64,000 nucleotides of DNA. Origin: Mesonia sediminis (lineage in GTDB: Bacteria; Bacteroidota; Bacteroidia; Flavobacteriales; Flavobacteriaceae). Shown piece by piece: positions 52,481 to 61,534 of this stretch. Position numbers and translations under genes: made by a program. The first letter of the stretch is position 1, and each line of letters starts with the position of its first letter. The notes beneath the pieces were generated by a model. It was given only the letters and a program-made list of their open reading frames with translations. It had not been told where the DNA came from and made no database searches. Where the stretch lies: the NCBI RefSeq assembly GCF_042684705.1, contig NZ_JBHULZ010000041.1, positions 248,001 through 312,000 on the forward strand, given 5' to 3'.

Positions 52481-53044
52481 TTAAAAACGGTAGCCAATGC
52501 TTAGACCTGCATTAAACTCAATAGAAGAGAAGCGGTCTTTTACTTCGTCGCTAAAATTCCTGGCGATATTGGCATAGGGTCCAATTACAAAACGGTCATT
52601 AAAATTCCATTTATAACCAGCGCCAATACCAATCATAAAGCTATCCATATCGGTAACTTGTTTTACTCTTACATCGTTTCCTTCTACGGCTTTGGTAACT
52701 TTCTCTTCAAATTCGCCAAAACGGTATTTTAAAAACGGATTGATATAAACACCAGATCCAGGCATTTCTAAACCAAAGTAATACACATAACCTAGTTTTA
52801 AGCTATTGGTATTAAAATCTCTTGAGCCTTTCTCGCTATGGTAATTTATTCTATCATTGATAAGCACTTCTACATCTATGGCTTGATCATAACCAAAAAA
52901 ATACTCGTAACCAACTTCTACAGAAGCAATGGCGATGGTGTTTGCAATATTTAGCTTTACTTCGCTATGTTTAAAGTCTTCTTCTTGTGCCCAAGCACTT
53001 AGACTAATAAATAAAGCCAAACCGGCGGTAAGAATTTTTTTCAT
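52481..53044 (-). CDS. Outer membrane beta-barrel protein
   Basis: A 187-residue protein with a signal peptide (MKKILTAGLALFISLSAWAQ, cleaved after WAQ) and alternating hydrophobic strands ending in an aromatic residue: ASVEVGYEYFFGY, SLKLGYVYYFGL, YINPFLKYRFGEFE, MIGIGAGYKWNF and a terminal SIGYRF. This is the layout of a small eight-stranded outer membrane barrel. The specific function is unknown. It has its own -7 element at 53061-53068, within the spacer to the phosphatase gene upstream. Confidence 0.82.
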   Translation of the reverse strand: MKKILTAGLALFISLSAWAQEEDFKHSEVKLNIANTIAIASVEVGYEYFFGYDQAIDVEVLINDRINYHSEKGSRDFNTNSLKLGYVYYFGLEMPGSGVYINPFLKYRFGEFEEKVTKAVEGNDVRVKQVTDMDSFMIGIGAGYKWNFNDRFVIGPYANIARNFSDEVKDRFSSIEFNAGLSIGYRF

Positions 53045-53060
53045 AATTATTTATTTCTAG

Positions 53061-53068
53061 CAAATATA
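53061..53068 (-). promoter_or_regulatory. -7 promoter element of the beta-barrel gene
   Basis: On the minus strand this reads TATATTTG, fitting TAnnTTTG, 17 bp before the start at 53044. No clear -33 element. Confidence 0.45.
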
Positions 53069-53070
53069 CA

Positions 53071-53802
53071 TTAATTTCTGCCTTTTTCGTCTTTATAGAT
53101 TTGGTAAACGGGCTCACTTTGATACACTTCTTTAGTGTTTATTTCGATCATGGAGAGTTTACCTTTAAATGCGGCACCGGTATCTACATTTATTACATTG
53201 GCGGCTTGGTGAGGTTTCTCTTTATTAATCCGGGTAACCGGTGTATGCCCAATATAAATTTCTTTAAATAGTTTTAATCTTTTGGGGTAGTAAATATGAT
53301 CTTGAGGTAAATTAGGGTCGAGTGATAAAGCGGTTTCCCAAAGGGTTCTGTCCCAATAGCACATATAAGCTTCGTACTCATTATAAGGCCCATGCATATT
53401 GGTGAAACCAGCGTGCAAAAATAAAATCTCCTCGTTTAAGATATAGTAATTTTTCATGCGTTCATAAAAAGCAATATGTGTGTTGATTTCTTTTTCGGAA
53501 AGCTCGGCATATGATTTTATGGTAGATTCACCCCCGTGTTGTAACCATTGATTGTTCATTTCTTGGGTGATAAGCCATTGGTGAACCAAATCGTCATGAT
53601 TACCTCGAATAAAAACACAGGGCTGATTTTTTTCTAGTTCGATTAAATAACTAACCACATGGGCAGAATCGCTCCAGCCATCTACATAATCGCCCAAAAA
53701 TATTAGTAAGTCATTTGGGGTGATAGCTGCTTTTTTTAAAATTTGTTGAAGTGCTTTTAAGCCGCCATGAATATCTCCTATGGCAAAAATTCGTTGACTC
53801 AT
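53071..53802 (-). CDS. Metallophosphoesterase, serine/threonine phosphatase-like
   Basis: A 243-residue calcineurin-like phosphatase with the bacterial PPP-type metal motifs: GDIHGG (about 8-13), LGDYVDGW (about 36-43), RGNHDD (about 65-70), LHAGF (about 120-124) and IGHTPV (about 198-203). It may dephosphorylate proteins or diadenosine polyphosphates (ApaH-like). Its start overlaps the stop of the AlbA_2 gene (ATGA), so the two are translated together. The natural substrate is unknown. Confidence 0.88.
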   Translation of the reverse strand: MSQRIFAIGDIHGGLKALQQILKKAAITPNDLLIFLGDYVDGWSDSAHVVSYLIELEKNQPCVFIRGNHDDLVHQWLITQEMNNQWLQHGGESTIKSYAELSEKEINTHIAFYERMKNYYILNEEILFLHAGFTNMHGPYNEYEAYMCYWDRTLWETALSLDPNLPQDHIYYPKRLKLFKEIYIGHTPVTRINKEKPHQAANVINVDTGAAFKGKLSMIEINTKEVYQSEPVYQIYKDEKGRN

Positions 53803-54938
53803 GTGTTACTGTAATTTACTTTTCTTAAAATGCGCATGCTGTCTTTGTATCGCGCATAAATATCGGGATAATTTTCTTTTAAAAGGAGTCTTATCGCTTC
53901 CAATTGATCAATGGCTTGTGGTAATTGATTAAAATAGCACAAAAGAGCGGTGACGGGTAAACGCTTTAAGTTTTCTTGTTCGGTTAAAGTTAATTTATCT
54001 TGTGCTTTAATTTTCTTTATTAACTCATATTGACTATTTAAGATATGAATTAAATTAGATTGGTCGTATTGCGGTGGTTCAAAAAGCATTTTACGGTTTA
54101 TGGTATAGGTCATATTGGGAGAAAAGACAATATGCACTTCTTCAAGAGGGTAGTAACGATAATTTTTATTAAGACCTAGATGAACAAACTCGGTTATTTT
54201 AAAGCCTTGCTCATTATGCGCTATGGTTACTTCATCTAAATCAGAATAAAACAACTTTACCTGTTCGTTGATAAGTTCGATATTCACTCTAGAGTAAAAT
54301 GTACCGCGGTTATTTACCTTTTTCTTTCCTGCCCAGCACAACACAAAGTACTCTCTAAATACCAAATAATTAGGGTTGTATAAATTGTTGCTTTCATAAA
54401 AATCAAAAACACCATCTAGCGTGAGTTTAATGTTGTTTTGTGCTTGTTTCTCAATACTTTCTAATACGTCTTTATTGTCTACAATGCTCTTAATTTCATG
54501 TTGTGGCTTACTAATGCTGCCTTCTCTTATAAAAACACTTGTCTTTTTATATTTCCAAATACTACGTTTAAAAGAGCAAACTTTATCTTTTTGAGCTTTA
54601 ATGCTTATCAACCCAATAACTTTTCCACGTTTAAGGTGAGCAAAAGGAATGTTTTCATAAATCACAAAGGGCGGATGCTTGAGATAAGCGTTGATGAGGT
54701 TTTGTATTTTACTATCGTCATAAAAATCTACACCTACCAATTGGTTGTTTTGGTCATCTACCCCTACCACAATATAGCTTGTGTTATGCGGGTTAGCATT
54801 TGCCATGGCACAAATATGCTTTAGCAATTTAGCTTTACCCTCGCGCTGATTAAGATTTAGTTTTAATTTTTTATCATAAAAGCTATTCTCAGAGCTGTGG
54901 GCCAATAAGTTTTTTATGAGTAAGCGTTTATTAATCAT
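53799..54938 (-). CDS. Schlafen AlbA_2-domain protein (putative DNA/RNA-binding)
   Basis: A 379-residue protein. Residues about 10-140 resemble the Schlafen AlbA_2 domain: KLLKHICAMANANPHNTSYIVVGVDD, LVGVDFYDD, VIGLISIKAQ and SVFIREGS. AlbA_2 proteins are often labelled ATP-binding or transcriptional regulators, and in animals Schlafens cut RNA. The C-terminal part (about 150-379) matches nothing I recognise; it has a tyrosine-rich centre and a helical end. It overlaps the SDR gene by 8 bp and the phosphatase gene by 4 bp. Role inferred from domain only. Confidence 0.75.
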   Translation of the reverse strand: MINKRLLIKNLLAHSSENSFYDKKLKLNLNQREGKAKLLKHICAMANANPHNTSYIVVGVDDQNNQLVGVDFYDDSKIQNLINAYLKHPPFVIYENIPFAHLKRGKVIGLISIKAQKDKVCSFKRSIWKYKKTSVFIREGSISKPQHEIKSIVDNKDVLESIEKQAQNNIKLTLDGVFDFYESNNLYNPNYLVFREYFVLCWAGKKKVNNRGTFYSRVNIELINEQVKLFYSDLDEVTIAHNEQGFKITEFVHLGLNKNYRYYPLEEVHIVFSPNMTYTINRKMLFEPPQYDQSNLIHILNSQYELIKKIKAQDKLTLTEQENLKRLPVTALLCYFNQLPQAIDQLEAIRLLLKENYPDIYARYKDSMRILRKVNYSNT

Positions 54939-55686
54939 GTTTATGAATAATAGTCGAGCTCGCTTGAGCGCTTGGCATTACTACCAATTCGGTAATATTA
55001 ACATGTTCGGGTTGTTGTAGCATATATAAAATAGTATGGGCTATGTCCTCAGCTTCTAGGGCTTTGTATCCTGTATATACTTGTTTTGCCCTTTCGGTAT
55101 CATTTTTGAATCGCACTTCGCTAAAGTTAGTGGCTACCAATCCGGGATGCACGGCTCCCACCTTAACTCCTGTACCGTTTAAATCTAAACGCATGCCGTG
55201 ATTTAGCGCATCTACCGCGTGCTTACTGGCACAATATACATTGCCTTTTGGGTAGACTTCTTTGGATGCGGTAGATCCTACGTTGATGATATGCCCCGAT
55301 TTTCTCTCAACCATTTGGGGTAATACCGCTTGGGTTACATAAAGTAAACCTTTAACATTTATATCAAGCATAGCATCCCAATCCTCAGGATCGCCATCTT
55401 GTAAAAAATCTAAACCATGTGCGTTGCCAGCATTGTTTATTAAAATATCTATATTAGAAAAACGCTTCGGAAGTTGCTTTACGGATGTATTTACTGCTTC
55501 ACGACTACGTACATCAAAAATTAATACATGCGTTTTACAACCGGTTAATTCTTTTTGCAATTTGATCAAGGCTTCATGATTTCGTCCACATAAAATTAAA
55601 CGAGCATATTCTTTGCTTAAGCAAATGGCTGTGGCCCTACCAATACCACTAGAGGCACCTGTAATGAGTACTGTTTTGTCTTGCAT
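54931..55686 (-). CDS. SDR family oxidoreductase (YdfG-like)
   Basis: A 251-residue classical short-chain dehydrogenase: TGASSGIGRA (about 9-18), LINNAGNAHG, GSTASKEVYP, and the catalytic YCASKHA with Y and K. The block LDFLQDGDPEDWDAML and the end AVHPGLVATNF resemble YdfG, an NADP-dependent 3-hydroxy acid (serine / malonic semialdehyde) dehydrogenase. It is first in the three-gene minus-strand cluster with the AlbA_2 protein and the phosphatase; no functional link is evident. Confidence 0.88.
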   Translation of the reverse strand: MQDKTVLITGASSGIGRATAICLSKEYARLILCGRNHEALIKLQKELTGCKTHVLIFDVRSREAVNTSVKQLPKRFSNIDILINNAGNAHGLDFLQDGDPEDWDAMLDINVKGLLYVTQAVLPQMVERKSGHIINVGSTASKEVYPKGNVYCASKHAVDALNHGMRLDLNGTGVKVGAVHPGLVATNFSEVRFKNDTERAKQVYTGYKALEAEDIAHTILYMLQQPEHVNITELVVMPSAQASSTIIHKHD

Positions 55687-55916
55687 ATTTTAATTTTTAT
55701 TAAAGTTAGCCGAATTTTTAAAAACAAAAGTTAATTCAGCTTTAAAAATGTTCATTACTGCAACAACCGCTATTATTTTTCGTCTAAATAAGAAAGCCCT
55801 AAACGGGATGCGAAATCATAAGGCTTTTAACCAATTCTTAACAAGGATTCATGAATAATTTTATGATTTTGCGATGTTATTTAAAAAGCTAATTTTACGA
55901 TTTAAAATAATAAAAT

Positions 55917-56921
55917 ATGGAGCAAGAAAATCAAACAATAGATATAGCTAGCATCAATGAAAAAATAGAACGCGAAAGTGCTTTTGTGAGTGTTTTAATG
56001 GCCGAGATGGATAAGGTCATTGTGGGGCAAAAACATATGGTAGAGCGTCTGCTTATTGGATTGTTAGGTCAAGGCCATATTTTATTAGAGGGTGTACCCG
56101 GATTGGCAAAAACCTTAGCCATTAATACCTTATCTAAAGCAATTCAAGCTAGTTTTAGTCGTATACAGTTTACACCAGATTTATTACCTGCAGATGTAAT
56201 AGGTACCATGATTTATAATATGAAGATCAATGATTTTAGTATAAAAAAGGGTCCCATTTTCGCCAATTTTGTTCTAGCCGATGAGATTAACCGTGCACCA
56301 GCAAAAGTGCAGTCTGCCCTGCTTGAGGCTATGCAAGAAAAACAAGTTACTATTGGCGATGAGACTTTTATACTTGATAAGCCTTTCTTAGTTATGGCCA
56401 CTCAAAACCCAGTTGAGCAAGAAGGTACTTATCCGCTTCCCGAAGCTCAAGTTGACCGTTTTATGCTAAAAACGGTTATCGACTATCCCAGCATTGAAGA
56501 TGAGCAAAAAGTGGTACGTGCCAATCTAAAAGGTAGTTTTGCAAAAGTGAATCCGGTAATTAGCACTCAGCAAATTTTACAGGCCCAGCAGACGGTACGC
56601 GAGGTGTATATGGATGAAAAAATTGAAAAATACATTCTAGACATTATTTTCGCCACTCGATACCCAGAAAAATATAAGTTAGATAGCCTTAAACCGCTTA
56701 TTTCATTTGGTGCCTCTCCAAGGGGAAGTATTAACTTGGCAACCGCAGCCAAATGTTACGCCTTTATTAAGCGCCGTGGCTATGTGATTCCCGAGGATGT
56801 TCGGGCGGTTGTACTCGACGTGTTGCGACACCGTATAGGTATTACCTATGAAGCTGAAGCCGAAAATATCACCTCTGAAGATATTATTCATAAAATTGTA
56901 AACGTGATTGAAGTACCTTAA
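55917..56921 (+). CDS. MoxR family AAA+ ATPase
   Basis: A 334-residue MoxR ATPase, first gene of the Bat operon. Walker A is EGVPGLAKT (about 58-66), Walker B/sensor is VLADEINRAP, the MATQNPVEQEGTYPLPEAQVDRF block is diagnostic, and arginine fingers lie in SPRGSINLA. MoxR proteins act with VWA-domain partners as chaperone-like assembly factors. The gene is set 48 bp before the DUF58 gene on the same strand. Confidence 0.95.
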   Translation: MEQENQTIDIASINEKIERESAFVSVLMAEMDKVIVGQKHMVERLLIGLLGQGHILLEGVPGLAKTLAINTLSKAIQASFSRIQFTPDLLPADVIGTMIYNMKINDFSIKKGPIFANFVLADEINRAPAKVQSALLEAMQEKQVTIGDETFILDKPFLVMATQNPVEQEGTYPLPEAQVDRFMLKTVIDYPSIEDEQKVVRANLKGSFAKVNPVISTQQILQAQQTVREVYMDEKIEKYILDIIFATRYPEKYKLDSLKPLISFGASPRGSINLATAAKCYAFIKRRGYVIPEDVRAVVLDVLRHRIGITYEAEAENITSEDIIHKIVNVIEVP

Positions 56922-56968
56922 ATAGGAGCGGTAGGCAGAAGAGGTATTGTGTGAGCTGAATTTATTGT

Positions 56969-57835
56969 ATGGAAACAAAGGAATTACTAAAAAAAGTTAG
57001 AAAAATTGAAATTAAAACCCGCCGGCTGAGTAATCATCTCTTTGGCGGGGAATACCACTCTGCTTTTAAAGGTAGGGGAATGACTTTTAGCGAAGTAAGA
57101 CAATATCAATTTGGAGACGACGTAAGGGCTATAGATTGGAATGTAACAGCTCGTTATAATGAACCCTTTGTAAAGGTCTTTGAAGAAGAGCGCGAACTTA
57201 CTATGATGCTAGCGGTTGATGTTTCTTCTTCGGCAAACTTTGGTACACGAGCCGCTTTTAAACGCGATATTTTAACGGAAATTGCGGCTACCTTGGCCTT
57301 TTCGGCTACCCAAAACAATGATAAAATAGGTTTATTGCTCTTTACAGATAAGGTTGAGTTGTATATTCCGCCCAAAAAAGGCCGCTCACATGTTTTGCGC
57401 ATCATTCGGGAATTAATTGAGTTTGAACCCCAGAATAACCAAACAGATATCAATCAGGCTTTACAGTATTTACAAAATATGTTACGTAAAAGCGCTATTC
57501 TTTTCATCTTATCGGATTTTATGAGCGATAGCTACGAAAAACCGCTAAAAATATTAAGCAAGAAGCACGATGTAACGGGAATTAGGGTGTACGACCAGCG
57601 TGAATCTGAAATGCCAAATGTAGGTTTGGTGCAAATGCAAGATGCCGAAACCAACAATATAAAACTGGTGAATACAGGTTCTGCTAGAGTACGAAAATCC
57701 TACAAGGCGCATTACCTTAAACAAGTAGATTATTTTAAAAAAGCATTTAAAGCAAGTGGGGCTGGTGTTTTACAAACACGCGTAGACGAGAGTTATGTGA
57801 GAAAATTGTTGGGTTATTTTAAACAGAGAGGCTAA
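56969..57835 (+). CDS. DUF58 domain-containing protein (VWA-like)
   Basis: A 288-residue protein with the DUF58 signature RGMTFSEVRQYQFGDDVRAIDWNVTAR at about 33-58 (given here by its ends) followed by a VWA-like fold starting at AVDVSSSANFG with a MIDAS DxSxS motif. It lacks the N-terminal membrane helices of longer DUF58 proteins. It is the standard second gene of Bat operons and works with the MoxR ATPase. The following gene starts one base after its stop. Confidence 0.92.
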   Translation: METKELLKKVRKIEIKTRRLSNHLFGGEYHSAFKGRGMTFSEVRQYQFGDDVRAIDWNVTARYNEPFVKVFEEERELTMMLAVDVSSSANFGTRAAFKRDILTEIAATLAFSATQNNDKIGLLLFTDKVELYIPPKKGRSHVLRIIRELIEFEPQNNQTDINQALQYLQNMLRKSAILFILSDFMSDSYEKPLKILSKKHDVTGIRVYDQRESEMPNVGLVQMQDAETNNIKLVNTGSARVRKSYKAHYLKQVDYFKKAFKASGAGVLQTRVDESYVRKLLGYFKQRG

Positions 57836-57836
57836 T

Positions 57837-59468
57837 ATGGGTAATTATAAAGCATTCAGTTTTTTTAATAATAGGGCTTTGTTCATTCTTGCGCTTAGTC
57901 TATTTTGTGTTAACCATGACTCCGTCGCGCAAGAAATCCGCGCAAGCTTAGATACCAATCAAATAAAAATTGGCGAACAAATTAATTATAAAATTGAAGT
58001 GGTTGCCGATAGCTCTGCCCAAATTAAATTCACAGAAGGCCAAAGTTTTTTACCCCTAGAGGTGGTAGAAACTAGCTTAGACACTTTAACAGCAAAAGAG
58101 AAATTAAAATTTATAAAAAATTATACTATTACTTCTTTTGATGCTGGTGAATATATATTGCCAGGCCAGACGGTGAGCGTTAATAATTATAATTTTTACA
58201 CCGATTCTTTAGCTGTTAAGGTCTTGGACGTTGAGGTAGATACTACCAAACAAAAACTATATCCGGTTAAAGAATCCATTTACTATGAACCCCCACTATC
58301 TTTTAATTATTGGATACTTGCAGGTATTTTAGTACTGGTTTTGATATTGCTAGTTTTAGGTATTTATTTACGGAAGAAAAAAAGTAGTCAAAAAGCCAAA
58401 TTACCGCCTTTTGAGCAAGCTTTGTTGAGATTAAAAGAACTCGACCAGCAAGATTTGTTAGCTCAAGGGAAAGAGAAACGATTTTACACGGTCTTAACCG
58501 AAGCATTAAAAGGATATGTAGACGAAGAGATCGATGCGCGAGCTTTAGAAAGTACCACTTCAGAGTTTATCGCCTTATTAAAAGCCAAACAAAACCAAGG
58601 TAAATTGCTGCTTGAAAATGAGCTAATAGATGAATTTGAGCTTTTTCTAAAGCGAGCAGATCTAGTAAAGTTTGCCGGATTTAAACAAGGCAAGTTAGCC
58701 GCTAAAGAAGATCGAAAAAGAATAGAAAAATATTTACAAGATTTAAAGACTGCTATACCAGCGCCTACCTTAGAAGAACTCCAACAAGACGAAGCCTACC
58801 TTACAGCCCAAAGAAAGAAACAGAAAAAAAGACAACTTATTTATGCCGGTTTAATTGTTTTGGGTGTGGCGATTGCCAGTGGAACTGCGTTTACAGCCTT
58901 TAAAGGCACCGATTTTGTGCGCGAGCTGTTGGTTTATGACACTAATAAAGAGCTTCTTAACCAAGAATGGATAAGCAGTAATTACGGATATCCTGAAGTT
59001 AAGATTATCACGCCTCAGGTGCTCATCCGTAGACTCCAGGACCAAATCAACAAGACAGACGTACCTCAAGGCGGAAGCGTAGAAGAGTTTTATTATGGAA
59101 CTATGAGCGCACCTTATCATATAGTAGTGCGTACTATGGTTTATCCTGAAAAGACCCAATTCAACCTAGATCAAAGTATTGCCGCTATTCAACAGGATTT
59201 AGAAAAAATAGGCGCTAAAAATATACTTGTAAAAGATGAAGATTTCACAACTATAGATGGCATAAAGGGCAAGAAAGTTTATGGGAGCTTTAGCTATTCA
59301 CCAGAAAAGAAGGAGCAAACGATAAGAAAAAGCTATCAAATTTTAAATTTTGGTTATCAAGGAGCTTTCCAACAAATTATATTAATTTATCCAGATCAAG
59401 ATAGCTATGCACAGGAGATTACCTCGCGCATTGTTAACTCTGTTGAATTAAATACGGCCAAAAAATGA
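57837..59468 (+). CDS. Bat-operon membrane protein with C-terminal extension
   Basis: A 543-residue protein at the place where Bat operons have a BatD-like or hypothetical gene. It has a signal segment (about 12-31), a beta-rich domain with SLDTNQIKIGEQINYKIE, a membrane helix at about 158-178, a cytoplasmic helical region, a second membrane helix at about 340-360, and a further C-terminal domain of about 180 residues (IRRLQDQINKTD to YPDQDSYAQEI). I do not recognise that last domain. It has one base before and a 4-bp overlap after it (ATGA). Confidence 0.75.
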   Translation: MGNYKAFSFFNNRALFILALSLFCVNHDSVAQEIRASLDTNQIKIGEQINYKIEVVADSSAQIKFTEGQSFLPLEVVETSLDTLTAKEKLKFIKNYTITSFDAGEYILPGQTVSVNNYNFYTDSLAVKVLDVEVDTTKQKLYPVKESIYYEPPLSFNYWILAGILVLVLILLVLGIYLRKKKSSQKAKLPPFEQALLRLKELDQQDLLAQGKEKRFYTVLTEALKGYVDEEIDARALESTTSEFIALLKAKQNQGKLLLENELIDEFELFLKRADLVKFAGFKQGKLAAKEDRKRIEKYLQDLKTAIPAPTLEELQQDEAYLTAQRKKQKKRQLIYAGLIVLGVAIASGTAFTAFKGTDFVRELLVYDTNKELLNQEWISSNYGYPEVKIITPQVLIRRLQDQINKTDVPQGGSVEEFYYGTMSAPYHIVVRTMVYPEKTQFNLDQSIAAIQQDLEKIGAKNILVKDEDFTTIDGIKGKKVYGSFSYSPEKKEQTIRKSYQILNFGYQGAFQQIILIYPDQDSYAQEITSRIVNSVELNTAKK

Positions 59469-60478
59469 TTACAGCATTAAACGATATTACATTTGAACAC
59501 CCACAATGGTTTTGGCTATTTTTGATTTTCCCGTTTTTAATTGCTTGGCAATTTTATACCTACAACAAGCAAAATGCAACGGTGAAATTATCGAGCCTAT
59601 CTGGATTTTCGGGCGATCAAGGTTGGCTTTCAAAACTCAAACCAATTTTAATGGTTTTTAGACTCCTGGCTATAGCTCTATTAATCACGGCCATGGCTCG
59701 ACCACGTACAGTTGATGTTTCTACCCAGACCAATACTACCCAAGGAGTTGATATTGTAATGGCCATAGATGTTTCGGCCAGTATGTTGGCAAGAGATTTA
59801 AAACCAAATCGCTTGGAAGCTTTAAAAGAAGTAGCTTCAGATTTTGTTCAAGCGCGACCAACAGATCGAATTGGACTTGTAGTTTATGCCGGTGAGAGTT
59901 TTACTAAAACCCCTATTACTAGTGATAAACGCATTGTGCTCAATGCCTTAAACGATATTGAATACAACACCTTAATAGAAAGCGGAACCGCAATTGGTAT
60001 GGGGTTGGCGACCTCGGTTAACCGATTAAAAGATAGCGAAGCGAAAAGCAAAGTAATTATACTTTTAACCGATGGGGTAAATAACGCTGGCTTCATAGAT
60101 CCTAAAATAGCTACCGAGTTAGCTTTGGAGTACGATATTAAAACCTACACCATAGGCCTAGGTAGTAACGGTATGGCTCTTGGGCCAGTATCAATTGACC
60201 GTCAAGGTAATTTTAATTACGGTCGCGTGCCTGTTGAAATCGATGAAACCTTGCTAAAGGAGATTGCTAATAAAACAGGTGGACAGTACTTTAGAGCAAC
60301 AGATAATGATAAACTCGAAAAAATTTATGAAGAAATAAATAAGTTAGAAACAACAGAGATAGAAGAGTTTAAGTTTTACAATTACGACGAAAAGTATCGT
60401 GTTTTGGTGCTTATAGCGGCTTTCTTATTGCTGTTAGAAGTATTGATTAAGAATACCTTATTAAGAAGCTTTGTGTAA
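59465..60478 (+). CDS. batA: VWA domain-containing protein BatA
   Basis: A 337-residue protein: membrane helices near 14-32 and 60-80, then a VWA domain with the MIDAS motif AIDVSASML (about 99-107) and TDGVNNAG, and a final membrane helix (about 308-330). This is the layout of aerotolerance proteins BatA in Bacteroidota. It likely forms a membrane complex with BatB, controlled by MoxR. The next gene begins directly after its stop. Confidence 0.92.
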   Translation: MITALNDITFEHPQWFWLFLIFPFLIAWQFYTYNKQNATVKLSSLSGFSGDQGWLSKLKPILMVFRLLAIALLITAMARPRTVDVSTQTNTTQGVDIVMAIDVSASMLARDLKPNRLEALKEVASDFVQARPTDRIGLVVYAGESFTKTPITSDKRIVLNALNDIEYNTLIESGTAIGMGLATSVNRLKDSEAKSKVIILLTDGVNNAGFIDPKIATELALEYDIKTYTIGLGSNGMALGPVSIDRQGNFNYGRVPVEIDETLLKEIANKTGGQYFRATDNDKLEKIYEEINKLETTEIEEFKFYNYDEKYRVLVLIAAFLLLLEVLIKNTLLRSFV

Positions 60479-61534
60479 ATGATTGTATTAGAAGAGAAAA
60501 TATATTTTTGGTTATTGGCATTAATCCCCATTCTTATAATGGTTTTTTTGCTCAATCTGTGGTGGCGTAAACGCAAGCAAAATCTATTTGCCGAAAAACA
60601 ATTTCTGCAAAAATTAAGTCCAGATAAAAGTGTAATAAAACCTACTATAAAATTAATATTGTGGTGTTTTATTTTTGGCGCCATTGCCTTCGCCTTAGTC
60701 AATCTTAAAATAGGATCAAAAACCGAAACCATAAAAAGAGAAGGAGTAGATATAGTTTTTGCCATGGACGTTTCAAAATCCATGTTGGCCGAAGATATAG
60801 CACCTAACCGATTGGATAAAAGCAAGCAAATTGTAAACCAAATCATCAACAGTTTGGCCAGTGATCGTATTGGAATTATTGCTTATGCCGGGAGCGCTTT
60901 CCCACAATTGCCTATAACCACAGATTATAGTTCGGCTAAGTTGTTTTTACAAGCCTTAAACACCAATATGGTCTCTAGCCAAGGAACCGCCATTGGGGAG
61001 GCTATACAATTGGCTCAAAGCTATTATCCAGAAAACAGTAAAACCAGTAAGGTGTTAATTATTTTAAGCGATGGTGAGAACCACGACCATCAAATAAACG
61101 AAATTCTCGCAGATGCTAAAGAAAATGAATTAACGGTTATTACCATTGGAGTGGGGACGCTTAAAGGAAGCACTATCCCTATAAAAGAGAACGGTAGAGT
61201 AAAGCAATATAAAAAGGATAAGAATGGTGAAACGGTTATTACTCGTCTAGATCCTAGTACTTTAAAACAAATTGCATCAGCTACAAATGGCACATACATT
61301 GATGGTACAAATACCCAAGAAGTGATAACTCAAGTGAGTGAAGCATTGAGTAAAATTGAAAAAACAGAATTTGAAACTAAGCAATACGCCAGCTACAAAG
61401 ATCAATTCCAATGGTTTATAGGTCTAGCGCTACTTTTGGTTATCCTTGAACTTTTGGTGTTCGATAAAAAAACAGCGTGGGTAAAACGTTTAAATTTGTT
61501 TAACGACAAAGACAATAGGCATGATAATAAATAA
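60479..61534 (+). CDS. batB: VWA domain-containing protein BatB
   Basis: A 351-residue protein with the same plan as its upstream neighbour: helices near 10-28 and 60-80, the MIDAS motif AMDVSKSML (about 96-104), SDGENHDH, and a C-terminal helix near 310-330. It differs from BatA mainly in the loops, which suggests an old duplication. It overlaps the BatC gene by 14 bp. Confidence 0.92.
   Translation: MIVLEEKIYFWLLALIPILIMVFLLNLWWRKRKQNLFAEKQFLQKLSPDKSVIKPTIKLILWCFIFGAIAFALVNLKIGSKTETIKREGVDIVFAMDVSKSMLAEDIAPNRLDKSKQIVNQIINSLASDRIGIIAYAGSAFPQLPITTDYSSAKLFLQALNTNMVSSQGTAIGEAIQLAQSYYPENSKTSKVLIILSDGENHDHQINEILADAKENELTVITIGVGTLKGSTIPIKENGRVKQYKKDKNGETVITRLDPSTLKQIASATNGTYIDGTNTQEVITQVSEALSKIEKTEFETKQYASYKDQFQWFIGLALLLVILELLVFDKKTAWVKRLNLFNDKDNRHDNK

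Noticed and set aside
54498..54824. Open frame of 108 codons on the plus strand
   Set aside because: Antisense shadow of the AlbA_2 gene; no promoter or recognisable domain.
58851..59159. Open frame of 102 codons on the minus strand in the Bat operon
   Set aside because: It is antisense to the clear gene at 57837-59468 and has no start context, motif or operon partner.
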